61,552 nucleotides of DNA. Origin: Citromicrobium sp. UBA3494 (GTDB taxonomy: Bacteria > Pseudomonadota > Alphaproteobacteria > Sphingomonadales > Sphingomonadaceae). Made by a program: the position numbers and the translations under genes. Location: the NCBI GenBank assembly GCA_002377695.1, contig DFQH01000009.1, positions 152,366 through 213,917 of the forward strand, read 5' to 3'. Positions 9,147-18,700 of this stretch are shown one piece after another; within the stretch, counting starts at the first letter, position 1; each line of letters starts with the position of its first letter. Below the pieces are notes generated by a model that saw only the letters and a program-made list of their open reading frames with translations, did not search any database and was not told where the DNA came from.

Positions 9147-10550
9147 TCAGGGCAGGATCGGGCCCCAGGCGGGGTCCGACGCATCCACCGGGGTGGGCAG
9201 GCGGCGCAGGTTCTCGCCCGTCAGGTCCACCTGATAGATCGCGGTGCGGCCCGTGTTGCGCTCGGTCCGGAAGAACTGCAGCACGCGGCCATTGGGCGCC
9301 CAGGTGGGGGCCTCGTCCTGCCAGCCGTCGGTCAGCTTGCGGAAATTGCGGCCATCGGGGCTCATCGTGGCGATGTTGAAGTCACCCGGAATGTAGGTGA
9401 ACGCGATCTGGTCGCCGCGCGGGCTCCACTCGGGCGTTGCCGCACGCCCGCCGAAGAAGGTGATCCGGCGCTGGTTCGAACCATCGGCATTCATCATGTA
9501 GATCTGCTGTTCGCCCGAACGATCGCTTTCGAACACGATCCGGCTGCCATCGGGCGAATAAGACCCACCCACGTCAATGCCGGGCGCGGTGGTCAGCCGC
9601 TCGCTCGATCCGCCATTGGCGGAAACGCGATAGATGTCCGTATTGCCGTTCACCGCCATCGAATAGAGCACCCAGCGGCCATCCGGGCTCCAGCGCGGGG
9701 CGAAGGTGGGGTTGGCGCTTTCGGTCACCAGCGTCTGGCGGCCGGTGCCGATATCGTAGATGTAGATGCGTGGATTGCCGTCGACATAGCTGAGATACAT
9801 CAGCTTGCGGTAGTCGGGCGAGTAACGCGGAGTCAGCGCGGTGGCGCGGCCCGTGGTGATGAAGCGATGGTTGGCCCCGTCGCTGTCCATGATGGCCAGC
9901 CGCTTGGTGCGGTTATCCTTCGGGCCGGTCTCCGCGATATAGGCGATCCGGCTGTCGAAGAACGGGCTTTCGCCGGTCAGCCGCGAATAAATCAGGTCCG
10001 CGCACTTGTGCGCCGCGCGCCGCCAGTCGGAAGGCGGCACGACCCAGCCGGAACGGACCAGCTCGTCCTGCAGCGCGACATCGTAGAGATAGCAGCCGAC
10101 CACCAGCTTGCCGTCGGGACGCGGGCGGACGTACCCCTGCACCAGCATTTCCGCGCCGCGCATGCTCCACATGCCCCACACGGGATCGGTGATCTGCGGA
10201 TAGGTAGGCCGGGGCAGCGCATCCGGCCCGGTCGGATCGAACAGGCCGTTGTTCTGCAGGTCGGCCGTAACCACGCGCGCCAGTTCCGCGCCCAGCGCCG
10301 CCGTGCCACGCGCATTGGCTGCCGTCGCCACATCGCGCTCCGCCGCAAAGGCGGGGATGGCCATGGCGAGATTGTCGAGCGCGCTTTCGTCGGTGACGGT
10401 GAAGGTGAGGCCACCTTCTTCCGCCTCGCTGCTCTCGGTCTGTACGGTTTCGACCTCTCCACCGGCGGGAGGTGCCGCGCCCAGATCCTCGTTCTGCGCC
10501 ACGGCAGGGGCTGCGACAAGAAGGAGGGACAAAGCGTAGATCAGTTTCAT
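9147..10550 (-). CDS. tolB: Tol-Pal system protein TolB
   Basis: A 467-residue periplasmic protein with a signal peptide ending PAVAQ, an N-terminal TolB domain, and a six-bladed beta-propeller marked by repeated YSPDG, WSPDGRWVLY and WSPRGDQIAF segments. It links Pal in the outer membrane with TolA in the inner membrane. Its ATG overlaps the tolA stop codon (ATGA), indicating translational coupling. Confidence 0.97.
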   Translation of the reverse strand: MKLIYALSLLLVAAPAVAQNEDLGAAPPAGGEVETVQTESSEAEEGGLTFTVTDESALDNLAMAIPAFAAERDVATAANARGTAALGAELARVVTADLQNNGLFDPTGPDALPRPTYPQITDPVWGMWSMRGAEMLVQGYVRPRPDGKLVVGCYLYDVALQDELVRSGWVVPPSDWRRAAHKCADLIYSRLTGESPFFDSRIAYIAETGPKDNRTKRLAIMDSDGANHRFITTGRATALTPRYSPDYRKLMYLSYVDGNPRIYIYDIGTGRQTLVTESANPTFAPRWSPDGRWVLYSMAVNGNTDIYRVSANGGSSERLTTAPGIDVGGSYSPDGSRIVFESDRSGEQQIYMMNADGSNQRRITFFGGRAATPEWSPRGDQIAFTYIPGDFNIATMSPDGRNFRKLTDGWQDEAPTWAPNGRVLQFFRTERNTGRTAIYQVDLTGENLRRLPTPVDASDPAWGPILP

Positions 10551-11368
10551 TGAGATAGGTTCCTATCAAATCGGGCGCCGCTGATCGTCTTCCAAGCGTT
10601 ATAGTATTCGGGCGGCAAATCGAAGGGGGCGGCCAATTGGACCGCACGGATCGCGACTTCGGCGTGACGCTCTTTCTGAGCCGAATTGGCCGGCGTGATA
10701 CCCTGTTGGGAGACCAGGCGCGGACGTCCTCTCAACGAGCCATCGGGGTTGAGATCGAAGGCGATGATGCTGACCAGCTGTTCTGCATCGGCACCGCTGG
10801 GGGCACGCCCCTGCCAATGCGGCTTCAACTGGCGGGATATCGCAGCGGCGATGCTCGCGCGCGCACTCGCGCCGACTTGTGAAGCGGGAATGCGGGTATC
10901 CGACGTGGTCGTAGAACTGCCTGATCCGGCTAGGAAATCGCTACCGACACGGCTTCCGCCCGAACGCGTTGGCTCGGCTGTTGGCCGGGGCTGCGGGCGC
11001 GGCTGAGAGGTCGCGCGTGCGGTCGGCCGGGGTTCCGGACGGCTGGTTGCGCGGGCGGTCGGCCGGGGGCGCGGCGGCGGGGCGGACGTGGGCTGCGGCA
11101 GGGGCGGAGGCGGCGTGTATTCGATCGGCGGCGGGGCAACCTGCTCGCCCAGTTCGGGCGCGACGGAAGCCTGCGATTCGCGCACCGGATCGGGCGCGGC
11201 AGAGGTCATCCCGACCTCCTCGGCAAAATTGACGGTGATCCGTTCCGGGACAGGAATCGGCTCGCGCGTCGCGCCTTGCACCAGCAGCACCGCGATCAGC
11301 GCCACATGCAGGAGCCCTGCGACAATCAGCGCAACGGCATCGAGGCCAAGAGACGATTTCGCCTGCAT
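10547..11368 (-). CDS. tolA: Tol-Pal system protein TolA (TonB-like)
   Basis: A 273-residue protein: a membrane anchor at residues 10-30, a Pro/Arg/Thr-rich periplasm-spanning region with imperfect repeats (RPTARATSRPEPRPTARAT), and a TonB/TolA-type C-terminal domain containing FDLNPDGSLRGRPRLV. It transduces the proton motive force from TolQ-TolR to TolB-Pal. The middle is Pro/Arg-rich rather than the Ala/Lys coiled coil of E. coli TolA. It lies 12 bp after tolR. Confidence 0.93.
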   Translation of the reverse strand: MQAKSSLGLDAVALIVAGLLHVALIAVLLVQGATREPIPVPERITVNFAEEVGMTSAAPDPVRESQASVAPELGEQVAPPPIEYTPPPPLPQPTSAPPPRPRPTARATSRPEPRPTARATSQPRPQPRPTAEPTRSGGSRVGSDFLAGSGSSTTTSDTRIPASQVGASARASIAAAISRQLKPHWQGRAPSGADAEQLVSIIAFDLNPDGSLRGRPRLVSQQGITPANSAQKERHAEVAIRAVQLAAPFDLPPEYYNAWKTISGARFDRNLSQ

Positions 11369-11380
11369 CGACCTGTCGGC

Positions 11381-11824
11381 CTAAAGCGATTCGCTTGAAC
11401 TGTTGGTGACCAGCGAGATCGCGTTGCAGCCCATGCGGTTCAGCTCGCCCATCACGCCCATCACCCGGCCGTAGTCGAGCGTGCGGTCGGCGCGCAGCAC
11501 AACCTCCCTCTCGGAGCAGGCAACACCCTGGCTGGCGGCGGCCAGCGCCGCGCCCAGCTCGCCCTGCGGCACCGCATCCTCGCCCACGTAGATCGTCCCG
11601 TCGCTGGCGATTGCCACGTTGAGCGGCTCGTCTTCCTGCGGCAGCGCGTTGGCTCGGCTGTCCGGCAGATCGACCGGCACGCCGGCGGTCAGCAGCGGGG
11701 CCGTGACCATGAAGATGATCAACAGCACCAGCATCACGTCGACCAGCGGGGTGACGTTGATCTCCGCCATCGGCGCGCGCTTGGCATTGCGCCCGCGCCT
11801 GTGGGTATGAACGCCCATCGCCAT
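11381..11824 (-). CDS. tolR: biopolymer transport protein TolR/ExbD
   Basis: A 147-residue ExbD/TolR protein from the ATG at 11824, one base after the tolQ stop. The cytoplasmic tip MAEINVTPLVDVMLVLLIIF with its transmembrane aspartate is diagnostic, followed by one membrane helix and a periplasmic domain. With TolQ it forms the proton-driven motor of the Tol complex. The neighbours tolQ and tolA make TolR the right name rather than ExbD. Confidence 0.95.
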   Translation of the reverse strand: MAMGVHTHRRGRNAKRAPMAEINVTPLVDVMLVLLIIFMVTAPLLTAGVPVDLPDSRANALPQEDEPLNVAIASDGTIYVGEDAVPQGELGAALAAASQGVACSEREVVLRADRTLDYGRVMGVMGELNRMGCNAISLVTNSSSESL

Positions 11825-11825
11825 G

Positions 11826-12545
11826 TCAGACGCGCTCCAGCTCGCGGCCCAGGTTGGCGTTGAAGCGGTCGGCAAAGCGCTGGAGGATCGCCTCGTAGCG
11901 GTTCACGCTTGCACCGAAGCGGTTGTAGGCAATCACCGCCGGTATGGCGGCAAACAGCCCGATCGCGGTGGCGAACAGCGCCTCCGAAATACCGGGCGCC
12001 ACCACCGCGAGCGAGGAGTTCTGCTGCGCGCCGATCTGGAAGAAGCTGTTCATGATGCCCCACACGGTGCCGAACAGGCCCACGAAGGGGGCGACAGAGC
12101 CCAGCGTTGCAAGGAAGGTCAGACGGTTGGCAAGCCGGTCCGCCTCTTCGGCCACATGGCTGTCCATCACCGCCGCGATGCGGCCCTGCGCACCGCGCAC
12201 GTCCTTCACGCCGCCCTTGGTGGATTTCTTCCACTCCGTAATCGCACCCCACGCGATGCGTGCGGGAGCCACATCCCGGTCACGATAGGCGTCGAGCGTT
12301 TCCTCGTAATTTTCCGAGGCCCAGAAGTCCTGTTCGAACTTGCGCGCGCGCTTCTTCGCCCCGCCGATCTTCAGCGCGAAGGAGATGATGATCATCCAGC
12401 TCCAGATCGAGGCGAGCAGCAGCCCCGCCATCACCGCCTGCACGACGATATCGGCATCGAGAAACAGCTCCACCGGTTCGAGCCGGGTCGGCGGCGCCGG
12501 AACCGAAGCGGGCGTGGCGGCGGCAAGCAGGTCTAACAACAGCAT
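11826..12545 (-). CDS. tolQ: proton channel subunit TolQ
   Basis: A 239-residue member of the MotA/TolQ/ExbB family with three membrane helices: residues about 30-55, then 140-165 and 175-200 (LATLGSVAPFVGLFGTVWGI, ALFATAIGLFAAIPAVIAYN). TolQ pentamers surround TolR and use proton flow to energise TolA. The ATG directly follows the ybgC stop, so ybgC-tolQ-tolR-tolA-tolB-pal reads as one operon. Confidence 0.96.
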   Translation of the reverse strand: MLLLDLLAAATPASVPAPPTRLEPVELFLDADIVVQAVMAGLLLASIWSWMIIISFALKIGGAKKRARKFEQDFWASENYEETLDAYRDRDVAPARIAWGAITEWKKSTKGGVKDVRGAQGRIAAVMDSHVAEEADRLANRLTFLATLGSVAPFVGLFGTVWGIMNSFFQIGAQQNSSLAVVAPGISEALFATAIGLFAAIPAVIAYNRFGASVNRYEAILQRFADRFNANLGRELERV

Positions 12546-13028
12546 TCAGGCATGCTCCCCTGGTGAGCGATCATCGAGAATCTTCTTGAAGGCATCGCGC
12601 CACGCCTCGGGCTGGCGGCGCGGGCGGCCATTGGGTGCGACGAAGCCGACCCGCATTTCAGCGGTACAGATCGTTTCGCCATCGCGTTTTGCTTCCTGTG
12701 CCATCCGCACGCTTGCTGCGCGCAGTTCGCTGCACCGCGTGTGAATGACGATATCGTCGTCCAGCAAAGCGGGGCGCAGATATTTCAGCTGCACATCCGC
12801 GAGGGCGTAGGCCCCTTCCCCCGCCTCGATCGCTGCGCGCTGGTCTATTCCCAGCATGCGCAATACGTCGGACCGGGCGCGTTCGAACCAGCGCAGGTAA
12901 TTGGCGTGATAGACGATGCCCGAAAGATCGGTGTCTTCGTAATAGACCCGCACGGCATAGAGGTGCAGCGTGCCGTCGAATACGCCACCCGGAGGGTTCG
13001 GGGCCACTGGATTGGTCGAGCTGGTCAT
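12546..13028 (-). CDS. ybgC: tol-pal associated acyl-CoA thioesterase YbgC
   Basis: A 160-residue hotdog-fold thioesterase from the ATG at 13028. The motif YYEDTDLSGIVYHANYLRWFERAR contains the catalytic Asp and the HxNYL/FExAR signature of the 4-hydroxybenzoyl-CoA thioesterase family. YbgC hydrolyses short-chain or phospholipid-related acyl-CoAs and classically heads the tol operon, as here. A longer open frame upstream overlaps the HIT gene and is not expected to be coding. Confidence 0.94.
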   Translation of the reverse strand: MTSSTNPVAPNPPGGVFDGTLHLYAVRVYYEDTDLSGIVYHANYLRWFERARSDVLRMLGIDQRAAIEAGEGAYALADVQLKYLRPALLDDDIVIHTRCSELRAASVRMAQEAKRDGETICTAEMRVGFVAPNGRPRRQPEAWRDAFKKILDDRSPGEHA

Positions 13029-13135
13029 GCAGGCCGCGCCTTTACGGCAAAGCGAGTCTTCGCGGCAATCACTATCGCGCGGCCTGTCGCAGTGTGGGAG
13101 CGATCTGGCGCGCCGAGTGCGCCGGATGCCATCGA

Positions 13136-13510
13136 TCAGGCGATCATCCGCCCCAGCTTCTGCCCGCCGAAGATGTGCACATGAAAGTGCGGCACTTCCT
13201 GCCCGCCGTTCTCGCCCACGTTGGCGAGCAGGCGGTAGCCGGGCTCCACCAGGCCCTTGGCCCGCGCCACCGTGCCGACCGCGCGCACCAGACCGGCGAT
13301 CTCTTCGTCGGAGGCCTTCTCCGAAAAATCGTCCCAGCTGACATACCTGCCCTTGGGGATCACCAGCGTGTGGATTTCGGCCTGCGGGGCAATATCCTCG
13401 AACGCAAAGGCCCAGTCGTCCTCGTACACCTTGGTGCACGGAATCTCTCCGCGCAGGATCTTGGCGAAGATATTGTCGTCGTCGTAGGGCGCGGTCGGAT
13501 CAATGGGCAT
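13136..13510 (-). CDS. HIT family nucleotide-binding protein
   Basis: A 124-residue histidine-triad protein. The C-terminal HFHVHIFGGQ is the triad motif, and the N-terminal IFAKILRGEIPCTKVYEDD is typical of HinT-like hydrolases of AMP-lysine or AMP-amine substrates. Its start overlaps the hisE stop by 11 nt, making it the last gene of the histidine operon. Confidence 0.94.
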   Translation of the reverse strand: MPIDPTAPYDDDNIFAKILRGEIPCTKVYEDDWAFAFEDIAPQAEIHTLVIPKGRYVSWDDFSEKASDEEIAGLVRAVGTVARAKGLVEPGYRLLANVGENGGQEVPHFHVHIFGGQKLGRMIA

Positions 13511-13838
13511 TCGTCGTCTCCCCCTGCTTCGGGCGGCTCGCCTTTTCCTCGATCCCCGAAATGCCTTCGCGCCGGTCGAGTTCGGCCATGACGTCCGCCA
13601 GCGCGATGTCGCGGTCGGCCAGCAGCACCATCAGGTGGAACAATACGTCGGCGGCTTCGCCCACCATGTCCTCATCGCTGCCGGAAAGCGCGGCAACCGT
13701 CGCCTCGACCGCTTCCTCGCCCAGCTTGCGCGCCATCGTGGGGCGCCCTTCGCGCTTCAGCAGCGCGACGTAGCTGGTTTCCGGGTCGCAGCTGCGACGT
13801 TCAAGGATGATCTGTTCAAGGCGGGTGAGAGTTTCCAT
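13500..13838 (-). CDS. hisE: phosphoribosyl-ATP pyrophosphatase HisE
   Basis: A 112-residue MazG-fold enzyme catalysing the second step of histidine synthesis (PR-ATP to PR-AMP). Helices carry the acidic metal-binding residues: KLGEEAVEATVAAL and EDMVGEAADVLFHLMVLL. The ATG at 13838 gives the normal family length; a longer open frame runs back into the hisF region. It lies 35 bp after hisF. Confidence 0.96.
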   Translation of the reverse strand: METLTRLEQIILERRSCDPETSYVALLKREGRPTMARKLGEEAVEATVAALSGSDEDMVGEAADVLFHLMVLLADRDIALADVMAELDRREGISGIEEKASRPKQGETTNAH

Positions 13839-13873
13839 GGGCAGTGGGCCTCTTTCTGGTTTTGCGCTTCGGC

Positions 13874-14662
13874 TCAAGCGCGCGTGCCTGCGTAGGGTTC
13901 CGGGTGGCGCGCAGGCAAGCCCGCCGCGCGCAGTGCATCCTGCGCCTGTGCAATGCTGTAGTGGCCGAAATGGAAGATGCTTGCGGCGAGCACCGCGCTG
14001 GCATGGCCTTCGGTTACGCCTGCGACCATGTGATCGAGCGTGCCGACCCCGCCGCTGGCGACCACCGGTATATCGACCGCATCCGCGATCATGCGGGTCA
14101 GGTCCAGGTCGTAACCGTCCTTCGTGCCGTCGCGATCCATCGACGTGACGAGCAGTTCGCCCGCGCCGAGCCGGGCGAGCTTTCTCGCATGCTCGAGCGC
14201 GTCGATCCCCGTGGCGCGGCGACCGCCATGGGTGAAGATCTCGTAGCGTCCGCTCTCGTTCTTCCGCGCATCCACGCTCGCGACAACACACTGGCTGCCC
14301 ATGCGCTGCGCGATCTCGTCGACCAGTTCGGGCCGCGCGACGGCGGCGGAGTTGATTGCAACCTTGTCCGCCCCGGCCAGCAGCAGCGTGCGCGCATCCT
14401 CGACGCTGCGCACCCCGCCGCCCACGGTCAGCGGCATGAAGCAGACTTCAGCCGTGCGCCGGACGATATCGGCCAGCGTCGCACGCCCTTCGTGGCTGGC
14501 GGAAATGTCGAGAAAGCACAGTTCGTCCGCCCCGGCGAGGTCATAGGCATGCGCCTGCTCCACCGGATCGCCCGCATCGCGCAGATCGACGAAGTTGACG
14601 CCCTTGACCACGCGGCCCTCGGCCACGTCGAGACAGGGGATGACGCGGATGCGGACGGTCAT
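13874..14662 (-). CDS. hisF: imidazole glycerol phosphate synthase cyclase subunit HisF
   Basis: A 262-residue (beta/alpha)8 barrel from the ATG at 14662. It starts [19 protein letters not shown], with the catalytic Asp of the CLDV motif, and also shows FLDISAS, the second catalytic Asp in [16 protein letters not shown], and the phosphate-binding [12 protein letters not shown]. With HisH it makes imidazole glycerol phosphate and AICAR. Its start overlaps the stop of the preceding small gene (ATGA). Confidence 0.97.
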   Translation of the reverse strand: MTVRIRVIPCLDVAEGRVVKGVNFVDLRDAGDPVEQAHAYDLAGADELCFLDISASHEGRATLADIVRRTAEVCFMPLTVGGGVRSVEDARTLLLAGADKVAINSAAVARPELVDEIAQRMGSQCVVASVDARKNESGRYEIFTHGGRRATGIDALEHARKLARLGAGELLVTSMDRDGTKDGYDLDLTRMIADAVDIPVVASGGVGTLDHMVAGVTEGHASAVLAASIFHFGHYSIAQAQDALRAAGLPARHPEPYAGTRA

Positions 14663-14928
14663 AGGCTGGCTGCCGTTACGGTAATGGTGGGGGATTCGTC
14701 GGCAGGCGTGGCTTGCGGCGGCTCGTCCTGCTGCACCTGCCCCGCCAGCCAGAACATGCCGAACGCCATGTTGATATAGAGCACGATGGCGAACCAGAAG
14801 CGCGTAGGGTCCTCGTCCTTCTTGCTCAGCCGGAACTTCCCCAGCGCGGTCTTCCCACGCACCGCGTCGATCGCAGCAATGCAGAGAATCACGACCGTGG
14901 CAATCAGGGCGATATCGGCGATGGTCAC
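14659..14928 (-). CDS. small membrane protein inside the his operon
   Basis: An 89-residue protein with two predicted membrane segments (residues 5-22 and 47-65) separated by a basic loop, and a polar Pro/Thr-rich tail. I do not recognise the family. It overlaps hisA (GTGA) and hisF (ATGA) by 4 nt each, so its translation is locked to theirs. No role in histidine synthesis is evident from sequence. The start is a GTG. Confidence 0.75.
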   Translation of the reverse strand: MTIADIALIATVVILCIAAIDAVRGKTALGKFRLSKKDEDPTRFWFAIVLYINMAFGMFWLAGQVQQDEPPQATPADESPTITVTAASL

Positions 14929-15653
14929 ATCTCTGCCCCGAGCCGCAGCGCCTCGGCCAGATCGAGCCGCCCATCATACAGCGCGCGACCGGTAATCACG
15001 CCTTCGATCCCGTCACCCGTATGCGGTGCAAGCGCGCGGATATCCTCGATCCCTGCCACGCCGCCGCTGGCGATCACCGGGAGCGATTGCGCCTTGGCCA
15101 GCGCCAAAGTCGCCTCGACATTGCAGCCCTTGAGCAGCCCGTCGCGGCCGATATCGGTGAACAGCAGCGCGGCGACACCTGCATCCTCGAAGCGCTTCGC
15201 CAGATCCTCCACTGGCAGGTCGGACACGCTCGCCCAGCCCTCGGTCGCCACCATCCCGTCGCGCGCATCGACTGCGACGACCACCTTGCCCGGATGATCC
15301 TTCGCCAGCGCCCTGACCAGCTCGGGGTCCTTCAGCGCCGCGGTGCCGATCACCACGCGCGCCACGCCGAGGTCGAGCCAGCGCTCCGCGCCCTCGCGCG
15401 TGCGGATGCCGCCGCCCAGCTGCACCTTGCCGGGAAAGCGGGTGAGGATGCTCTCGACCGCATGCGCGTTGACCGGCTCGCCCGCGAAGGCTCCGTCGAG
15501 ATCGACCACGTGCAGCCAGCTCGCGCCCGCCATGGCGAAGCGCGCGGCCTGTTCGCCCGGATCGTCACCGTAGATGGTCGCGCGGTCCATATCGCCCTCC
15601 GCGAGGCGCACGACATTGCCTGCTTTCAGGTCGATTGCGGGGAAGATGATCAT
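14925..15653 (-). CDS. hisA: ProFAR isomerase HisA
   Basis: A 242-residue (beta/alpha)8 isomerase of the histidine pathway. From the ATG at 15653 it begins [17 protein letters not shown], with the first catalytic Asp, and later shows [13 protein letters not shown] [25 protein letters not shown] with the second catalytic Asp, and [14 protein letters not shown] prefer this start over a GTG at 15662 because it forms an ATGA overlap with the hisH stop and matches the usual HisA N terminus. Confidence 0.96.
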   Translation of the reverse strand: MIIFPAIDLKAGNVVRLAEGDMDRATIYGDDPGEQAARFAMAGASWLHVVDLDGAFAGEPVNAHAVESILTRFPGKVQLGGGIRTREGAERWLDLGVARVVIGTAALKDPELVRALAKDHPGKVVVAVDARDGMVATEGWASVSDLPVEDLAKRFEDAGVAALLFTDIGRDGLLKGCNVEATLALAKAQSLPVIASGGVAGIEDIRALAPHTGDGIEGVITGRALYDGRLDLAEALRLGAEM

Positions 15654-16267
15654 GGTTGCCACCTCAAGAACCTCTCCAGCAGCGCCAGCCCGTAGGCCTG
15701 GCTCTTCTCCGGGTGGAACTGCACCCCAAGGATATTGTCCCGCGCAACCGCCGCCGTCACCGATCCACCATGGTCGGTGCGCGCGGCGGCGTGCGCGTTA
15801 TCCGCGACATCGAAGGCGTAGGAATGGAGGAAATAGGCCTCGCCCGGATGGATCAGGCCCGACGCATCGTCGGCCACGACAACATCGTTCCAGCCCATGT
15901 GCGGGACCTTCACGTGTTCGGACGGCTCGAGCGCGCGCACCGTGCCACCGATCCAGCCGAGCCCCGGTGTCTCGCCATGCTCGAGCCCGCGGTCGGCGAG
16001 CAGCTGCATGCCCACACATATGCCGAGGAAGGGCACGCCATCGCGCAAGACCCGCTGTTCGAGCGCGTCGATCACACCGGGCAGGCCGGCCAGCCCGTTG
16101 TAGCAGGCGCCGAACGCGCCCACGCCCGGCAGCACGATCCGCTCCGCCCGCGCGAGCGCATCGCCGTCCGACACCAGCGAAACCTGCGCGCCCACGCGCT
16201 TGAGCGCGTTTTCGACCGAATGCAGGTTCCCGGCGCCGTAATCGATCAGCGCGACAGCCTCAGCCAC
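15650..16267 (-). CDS. hisH: imidazole glycerol phosphate synthase glutaminase subunit HisH
   Basis: A 205-residue class I glutamine amidotransferase that feeds ammonia to HisF. It begins [18 protein letters not shown], has the nucleophile Cys in [12 protein letters not shown], and ends with the His/Glu pair in [12 protein letters not shown]. The start is a GTG overlapping the hisB stop by 8 nt. Confidence 0.96.
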   Translation of the reverse strand: MAEAVALIDYGAGNLHSVENALKRVGAQVSLVSDGDALARAERIVLPGVGAFGACYNGLAGLPGVIDALEQRVLRDGVPFLGICVGMQLLADRGLEHGETPGLGWIGGTVRALEPSEHVKVPHMGWNDVVVADDASGLIHPGEAYFLHSYAFDVADNAHAAARTDHGGSVTAAVARDNILGVQFHPEKSQAYGLALLERFLRWQP

Positions 16268-16853
16268 CCAGGATGCCCTTGGTCGAGGGAATGGCCCCGC
16301 CCTTGCGCGGGTCGATCTCCACCGCCTGGCGCATGGCGCGCGCGAAGCCCTTGTAGATTGCTTCGCAGATATGATGATTGTTGCTGCCGTACAGCAGCTC
16401 GATGTGCAGCGTCAGCCCGGCGGTCTGCGCGACGGACTGGAACCAGTGTTCGATCAGCTCGGTATCCCATTCGCCCAGCTTCGTCTGGCTGAAGCCCGCG
16501 CGCCACACGCACCAGGGCCGCCCCGAGATATCCAGCGCCACGCGTGCCAGCGTTTCATCCATGGGAGAGAAGGCCTGACCGTAGCGCGCGATCCCGCCCT
16601 TGTCGCCCAGCGCCTGCGAAAGCGCCTTGCCCAGCGCGATCGCGCTGTCCTCCGTCGTGTGGTGCTGGTCCACATGCAGGTCGCCTTCGACGCGCATTTC
16701 CACGTCGATCAGCGAATGGCGGGAGAACTGTTCGACCATGTGATCGAGAAAGCCGATCCCGGTATGCACATCGTAGCTCCCCGTCCCGTCGAGGTTCACG
16801 GCCACGCGGATGCGGGTTTCCTTGGTATCGCGTTCGATCGAGCCTGTTCGCAT
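16260..16853 (-). CDS. hisB: imidazoleglycerol-phosphate dehydratase HisB
   Basis: A 197-residue monofunctional IGP dehydratase. Metal-binding histidine clusters are clear: [35 protein letters not shown] and [17 protein letters not shown]. The ATG at 16853 fits the family length, and the upstream extension of the frame lacks conservation. It heads the visible his operon and is divergent from sspB, sharing an 85-bp promoter region. Confidence 0.96.
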   Translation of the reverse strand: MRTGSIERDTKETRIRVAVNLDGTGSYDVHTGIGFLDHMVEQFSRHSLIDVEMRVEGDLHVDQHHTTEDSAIALGKALSQALGDKGGIARYGQAFSPMDETLARVALDISGRPWCVWRAGFSQTKLGEWDTELIEHWFQSVAQTAGLTLHIELLYGSNNHHICEAIYKGFARAMRQAVEIDPRKGGAIPSTKGILGG

Positions 16854-16938
16854 GGTGAGCGCGCTATCTCCCGCAAGGCACGTGCGCAAGCATTCTGCGC
16901 TTGACCACACGCCCGCTCCCCTTCACCTAAACCCCACT

Positions 16939-17448
16939 ATGAGTGATGACGCGCCCGACAGCCTGATCCCCTACGACCAGATCGTGCAGGAGGCCCTGCG
17001 CGCCGTGGTCGGCAGCGTGCTGGGTGAGATCGAGGCGGGCGGCGGTACCCTTCCGGGCAACCACCACTTCTACATCACCTTCAAGACCGGGGTGCAGGGC
17101 GTCGAGATTCCCGATCACCTGCGCCAGCGCTTCCCCGACGAGATGACGATCGTGCTCCAGAACAAGTTCTGGGACCTGAACGTCACCGATGTCGGCTTTT
17201 CGGTGGGCCTGAGCTTCAACAAGATTTCCTCGCACCTGGTGGTGCCCTTCTCCGCCATTACCGCCTTCGTCGATCCGGCGGTCGATTTCGGCCTGCAGTT
17301 CCAGGCGACCGCCGCCGAGGAGCCGCCCGCCCAGACCGACCCGGCACAGAACGATGGGGACGAGTCGGAACACCTGGGCGGCGAGCCCGTTGGCAAGAGC
17401 GAAGACGGATCGAACGTCGTGACGGTCGATTTCGGTCGCAAGAAATAG
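16939..17448 (+). CDS. sspB: ClpXP adaptor protein SspB
   Basis: A 169-residue SspB-like stringent starvation protein of the alphaproteobacterial type. The substrate-binding core is VVGSVLGEIEAGGGTLPGNH, HHFYITFKTGVQGVEIP and VGLSFNKISSHLVVPFSAI. An acidic flexible linker leads to a short ClpX-binding tail near the C terminus (VVTVDFGRKK). It delivers ssrA-tagged or specific substrates to ClpXP. The start is the ATG at 16939; no clear Shine-Dalgarno was seen. Confidence 0.93.
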   Translation: MSDDAPDSLIPYDQIVQEALRAVVGSVLGEIEAGGGTLPGNHHFYITFKTGVQGVEIPDHLRQRFPDEMTIVLQNKFWDLNVTDVGFSVGLSFNKISSHLVVPFSAITAFVDPAVDFGLQFQATAAEEPPAQTDPAQNDGDESEHLGGEPVGKSEDGSNVVTVDFGRKK

Positions 17449-17499
17449 GGCTCGCGCCGCGATCGGTGCGCACGGCCCGCCAGCATGGGGGCCACCAGC

Positions 17500-17898
17500 A
17501 TGAGCAAGAAGCGTGAAGAGTTGCGCAGGAAAGTCGCCCGCGGCCAAGCTCGCGCGCGGGGCGAGCCTGTGACCGGCCTCTCGCCCAATCCGGCCAGCAA
17601 TCTGATCATGGCCAACGCGATCGTGCGCACGGGCTCCATTCTGCTGCGCAAGGCGGTCGACAAACGGATGCTTCGGAACCGCTATGGCAAGGATACCGCC
17701 GATGCGGCGGCAGAGAATCAGGGACTCGGCTCCACCCTGACTTCGCTTGCCCTTGCCAAGATGGCCTCGCGCTCCACCTCGGGTGCGATCATGGTCGGCA
17801 GCGGAATGCTGGCCAAGACGCTTTATGATCGGCGGCAGGCCAAGAAGGCGCGCGCCAAGGGCGATGCCGAGATACTGGAACGCGCCGCCGAAGACTGA
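17500..17898 (+). CDS. conserved hypothetical protein, basic N terminus
   Basis: A 132-residue protein from the ATG at 17500; an ATG at 17485 is also possible, but GGGG lies well placed for 17500. The first 30 residues are very basic (KKREELRRKVARGQARARG). The rest alternates Ala-rich amphipathic stretches (LTSLALAKMASRSTSGAIMV), possibly membrane-associated helices, and it ends in a charged helix. I do not recognise the family. It lies between sspB and gmk on the same strand. Confidence 0.6.
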   Translation: MSKKREELRRKVARGQARARGEPVTGLSPNPASNLIMANAIVRTGSILLRKAVDKRMLRNRYGKDTADAAAENQGLGSTLTSLALAKMASRSTSGAIMVGSGMLAKTLYDRRQAKKARAKGDAEILERAAED

Positions 17899-17954
17899 TC
17901 CCGCGGGGGAGCGCGGCCAAACGCAGGGTTGATCTATGGCCCTTGCGGCGTCCA

Positions 17955-18629
17955 ATGGCGGACATGGCCGAGCTTTCGCATACTCCCGCAACCAGCGCTT
18001 CCCCCGATACCCTGCACCGCCGGGGGCTGATGTTCATCCTCTCCTCCCCCTCGGGCGCGGGCAAGACGACCATCTCCAACATGCTGCTGGCAGCGGACCC
18101 GGCGATCAAGCTGTCGGTTTCCGCCACCACCCGCCCCATGCGCCGGGGCGAGGAAGACGGCGTGCATTACCATTTCGTGGACGATGCGGAGTTCGACCGG
18201 CTGCTGGAAGAAGACGGCTTCTACGAATGGGCGCATGTCTTCGGCCACCGCTACGGCACGCCCAAGGGCCATATCCGCGCCGCGCTGAAGGACGGGCAGG
18301 ATTTCCTGTTCGATATCGACTGGCAGGGCACCCAGCAGCTCTACCAGAAGGACCAGCAGGATGTGGTCCGCGTGTTCATCCTCCCGCCCAGCCTTGGGGA
18401 ACTGCGCCGCCGCCTGACCGGCCGGGGAACGGACAGCCAGGAGATCATCGATGCCCGCATGGACCGCGCGCGTGCCGAGATCAGCCACTGGGATGGGTAC
18501 GACTATGTGGTCGTCAACGACGATGTCGACACATGCTTTGCCAAGGTGCGTGAAATCCTTAATGCGGAGCGGATGAAGCGCCAGCGGCAGACCGGGCTGA
18601 TCGACTTCGTGCGCGATCTGATGGGTTAG
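17955..18629 (+). CDS. gmk: guanylate kinase
   Basis: A 224-residue GMP kinase (GMP + ATP to GDP + ADP). The P-loop is ILSSPSGAGKTTISNML, followed by the GMP-binding region SVSATTRPMRRGEEDGVHYHF and YGTPKGHI, and the lid region with RRRLTGRGTD. The N terminus is about 18 residues longer than in E. coli Gmk. I take the ATG at 17955; a TTG at 17943 and an ATG at 17964 are alternatives. Confidence 0.96.
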   Translation: MADMAELSHTPATSASPDTLHRRGLMFILSSPSGAGKTTISNMLLAADPAIKLSVSATTRPMRRGEEDGVHYHFVDDAEFDRLLEEDGFYEWAHVFGHRYGTPKGHIRAALKDGQDFLFDIDWQGTQQLYQKDQQDVVRVFILPPSLGELRRRLTGRGTDSQEIIDARMDRARAEISHWDGYDYVVVNDDVDTCFAKVREILNAERMKRQRQTGLIDFVRDLMG

Positions 18630-18700
18630 GCACGCAACACCCGCGGCAATTCGTCGAGCCCGGCTGGCCATCCCTGCGCCTACCGGCTAGCGGGCCGGTC

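Noticed and set aside
8958..10553. Plus-strand open frame of about 530 codons opposite tolB
   Set aside because: tolB on minus is certain from its propeller repeats and operon position; the antisense product has only low-complexity Arg/Gly/His.
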